Shown here: positions 5,108 through 5,933 of the stretch, one piece after another
How positions within the stretch are numbered: position 1 is the first letter of the stretch
Layout of the letters: each line of letters opens with the position of its first letter
Source of the DNA: Alistipes sp.
Lineage (GTDB): Bacteria > Bacteroidota > Bacteroidia > Bacteroidales > Rikenellaceae
DNA length: 5,933 bases
Assembly (NCBI GenBank): GCA_029051915.1
Contig: JAIDKM010000187.1
Coordinates: 1-5,933 of the forward strand
Direction of reading: 5' to 3'
Made by a program: the position numbers and the translations under genes
Notes under the pieces: generated by a model
Database searches by the model: none
The model's input: only the letters and a program-made list of their open reading frames with translations
Told to the model about the DNA's origin: nothing

Positions 5108-5578
5108 TTATAGGTATTTTGTGATATCGATTCCTGCCGGCAAAAACTCTTCGGCCGAGCGGCCGAATGCCAGCACTTCGCGGACGGTCGACGCCGAGAT
5201 GTCGGCCACGTCGGCCGGAGTGAAAAGCACGACGGTCGTCAGCGACGGATAGAGCCGGCGGTTGGCGGCTTCCATCGTGCGCTCGTATTCGAAGTCGGAG
5301 GTATTGCGCACGCCGCGGACGATGGCGCAGGCGCCGACAGCCTGGGCGAAGTCGCCCGTCAGCCCGGTGTAGATGCACGCTTCGACTCGCGGATCGGCCG
5401 CATAGAGATCGTCGATGAGCCGTTTGCGGTTTTCGACGCTCAGTAGTCCCCGTTTCGACAGATTGTGCCCGATGCCGATCACCATCCGGTCGAACAGCTT
5501 CAGCGCCGCTTCAACCAGCGCTGCATGGCCGCGGGTGAAGGGATCGAACGATCCCGGGAAGATAGCGATCCTTTCCAT
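5108..5578 (-). CDS. coaD: Phosphopantetheine adenylyltransferase CoaD
   Basis: CoaD joins ATP and 4'-phosphopantetheine to make dephospho-coenzyme A, the step before last in coenzyme A synthesis. The 156-residue protein is full length. Conserved parts are the N-terminal strand and loop [18 protein letters not shown] (1-18, with the nucleotidyltransferase TxGH motif at 15-18), the [13 protein letters not shown] segment (39-51), [13 protein letters not shown] (87-99), and ISASTVRE (127-134), which binds the triphosphate. The ATG at 5578 is certain because the family begins at this [15 protein letters not shown]; longer readings into the upstream non-coding region add unrelated residues. The gap to lpxD is 4 bases, so the two are almost surely cotranscribed. 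A TACCTTTG promoter element ends only 6 bases before the ATG, so the message may have almost no leader. Confidence 0.96.
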   Translation of the reverse strand: MERIAIFPGSFDPFTRGHAALVEAALKLFDRMVIGIGHNLSKRGLLSVENRKRLIDDLYAADPRVEACIYTGLTGDFAQAVGACAIVRGVRNTSDFEYERTMEAANRRLYPSLTTVVLFTPADVADISASTVREVLAFGRSAEEFLPAGIDITKYL

Positions 5579-5584
5579 ACAAAA

Positions 5585-5592
5585 CAAAGGTA
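5585..5592 (-). promoter_or_regulatory. -7 promoter element for the coaD-lpxD-DUF4369-ruvC cluster
   Basis: The minus strand reads TACCTTTG, matching TAnnTTTG, and ends 6 bases before the coaD ATG. The spacing places transcription initiation at or next to the start codon. The upstream 25 bases are a T-rich run, and no -33 TTG is seen. Confidence 0.5.
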
Positions 5593-5595
5593 ATG

Positions 5596-5640
5596 AAAAA
5601 ATTAAAAATGAAAAATCGGGAGCCGAAAATCGTCTTCCCG
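5596..5640 (-). terminator. Probable terminator of the upstream aminotransferase-like gene
   Basis: On the minus strand CGGGA (5640-5636) pairs with TCCCG (5621-5617), with CGA/TCG able to pair inside. It is followed by ATTTTTCATTTTTAATTTTT, a long T-rich run. The stem is only five pairs, but the position between 5694 (end of one gene) and coaD fits termination. The T-run is shared with the region just upstream of the coaD promoter element. Confidence 0.5.
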
Positions 5641-5693
5641 AAATCGCTTTCCGGTTCTTTCCTCGCACTCGCCCGGAATGGCTTCTCGATTCT

Positions 5694-5933
5694 TCATGAC
5701 GAAAACATGCTCTCCATGGCAGCGGCCACACGTTCGGCGATCAGCGACATGTAGGGTATTTCGCCGCAATGTCCCAGCGCCGTAACGCCCCGATGATCGA
5801 CGTAGAACAGCTCTTCCATTCGGGGCAGCGCTTCGGCGGCGAGGAATTCTTCGCGCAGTGTTATTCCTGCGGCCCGGATGGCGCGCAGGGCCAGTTCGCG
5901 TTCGGCGCTCGGCGGAGCGAGGGAGGCGATGAT
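5694..5933 (-). CDS. Probable class IV aminotransferase, C-terminal 79 residues (runs off right edge)
   Basis: An open frame enters from the right edge and ends with TGA at 5696-5694. The visible part includes ERELALRAIRAAGITLREEF (11-30), LPRMEELFYVDHRGVTAL (36-53) and YMSLIAERVAAAM (61-73). The pattern of a helix ending in AGI, then E, then EELFYVDHRGVTAL matches the C-terminal part of fold-type IV pyridoxal-phosphate enzymes (branched-chain, D-amino acid and aminodeoxychorismate lyase families), where a residue after the strand helps bind the cofactor phosphate. The lysine that binds the cofactor lies beyond the window, so the call rests on a weak pattern. The codon pattern and GC-rich composition match the core genes. 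It is a real coding sequence; the family is less sure. A terminator-like hairpin follows before coaD. Confidence 0.5.
   Translation of the reverse strand: MIASLAPPSAERELALRAIRAAGITLREEFLAAEALPRMEELFYVDHRGVTALGHCGEIPYMSLIAERVAAAMESMFSS

Noticed and set aside
3676..5124. 482-codon open frame on the plus strand, opposite lpxD and the lipoprotein gene
   Set aside because: It is wholly antisense to genes with clear family motifs, its translation has no recognisable domain, and long antisense frames are common opposite GC-rich genes with strong codon bias.
5579..5731. N-terminal extension of coaD from an upstream ATG at 5731
   Set aside because: The extra residues cover a terminator-like hairpin, a T-rich run and the end of the upstream gene; the family starts at [13 protein letters not shown].

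Overview
The window looks like a chromosomal segment from a member of the Bacteroidota, most likely order Bacteroidales and possibly Alistipes-like; the genus is a guess. Five supports come from the sequence. Several genes are preceded by the Bacteroidota sigma -7 element TAnnTTTG. The tRNA gene has a full TTG-N20-TAnnTTTG promoter. Gene starts lack clear Shine-Dalgarno sequences. RuvC and LpxD read as Bacteroidales-type proteins. A small DUF4369-type lipoprotein is present. Every gene I can support lies on the minus strand, so transcription runs from right to left.

Right part (about 2800-5933) is core genome. It starts at the right edge with the 3' end of a probable class IV aminotransferase (5694-5933). 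Next is a tight cluster: coaD (coenzyme A synthesis), lpxD (lipid A synthesis), a DUF4369-like lipoprotein, and ruvC (Holliday junction resolvase). Gaps are 4 and 3 bases, then a 3-base overlap, so the four are probably one transcript. The lipoprotein starts with GTG and ruvC with TTG. A tRNA-Arg(ACG) gene follows, with its own promoter and a strong hairpin just past its 3' end.

Left part (1-2590) looks accessory. Immediately downstream of the tRNA are a Fic-domain AMP-transferase closely resembling the class III Neisseria protein NmFic, a 390-base non-coding stretch crowded with GGTACC/TACCC palindromes and hairpins, a zeta-toxin-family kinase gene, a 52-residue protein overlapping its end (candidate antitoxin), a rho-independent terminator, and the start of a helicase IV/UvrD-like helicase that runs off the left edge. 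The zeta gene is broken by one in-frame TAG codon while both halves remain recognisable in the same frame.

The layout (tRNA, then toxin-like and helicase genes, with visibly more AT-rich sequence toward the left) suggests an island or variable region anchored at the tRNA. No integrase or attachment repeat is visible, so this is inference. The best leads are the single-codon lesion in the zeta kinase with its reversed-order partner gene, and the palindrome-rich block between Fic and zeta.
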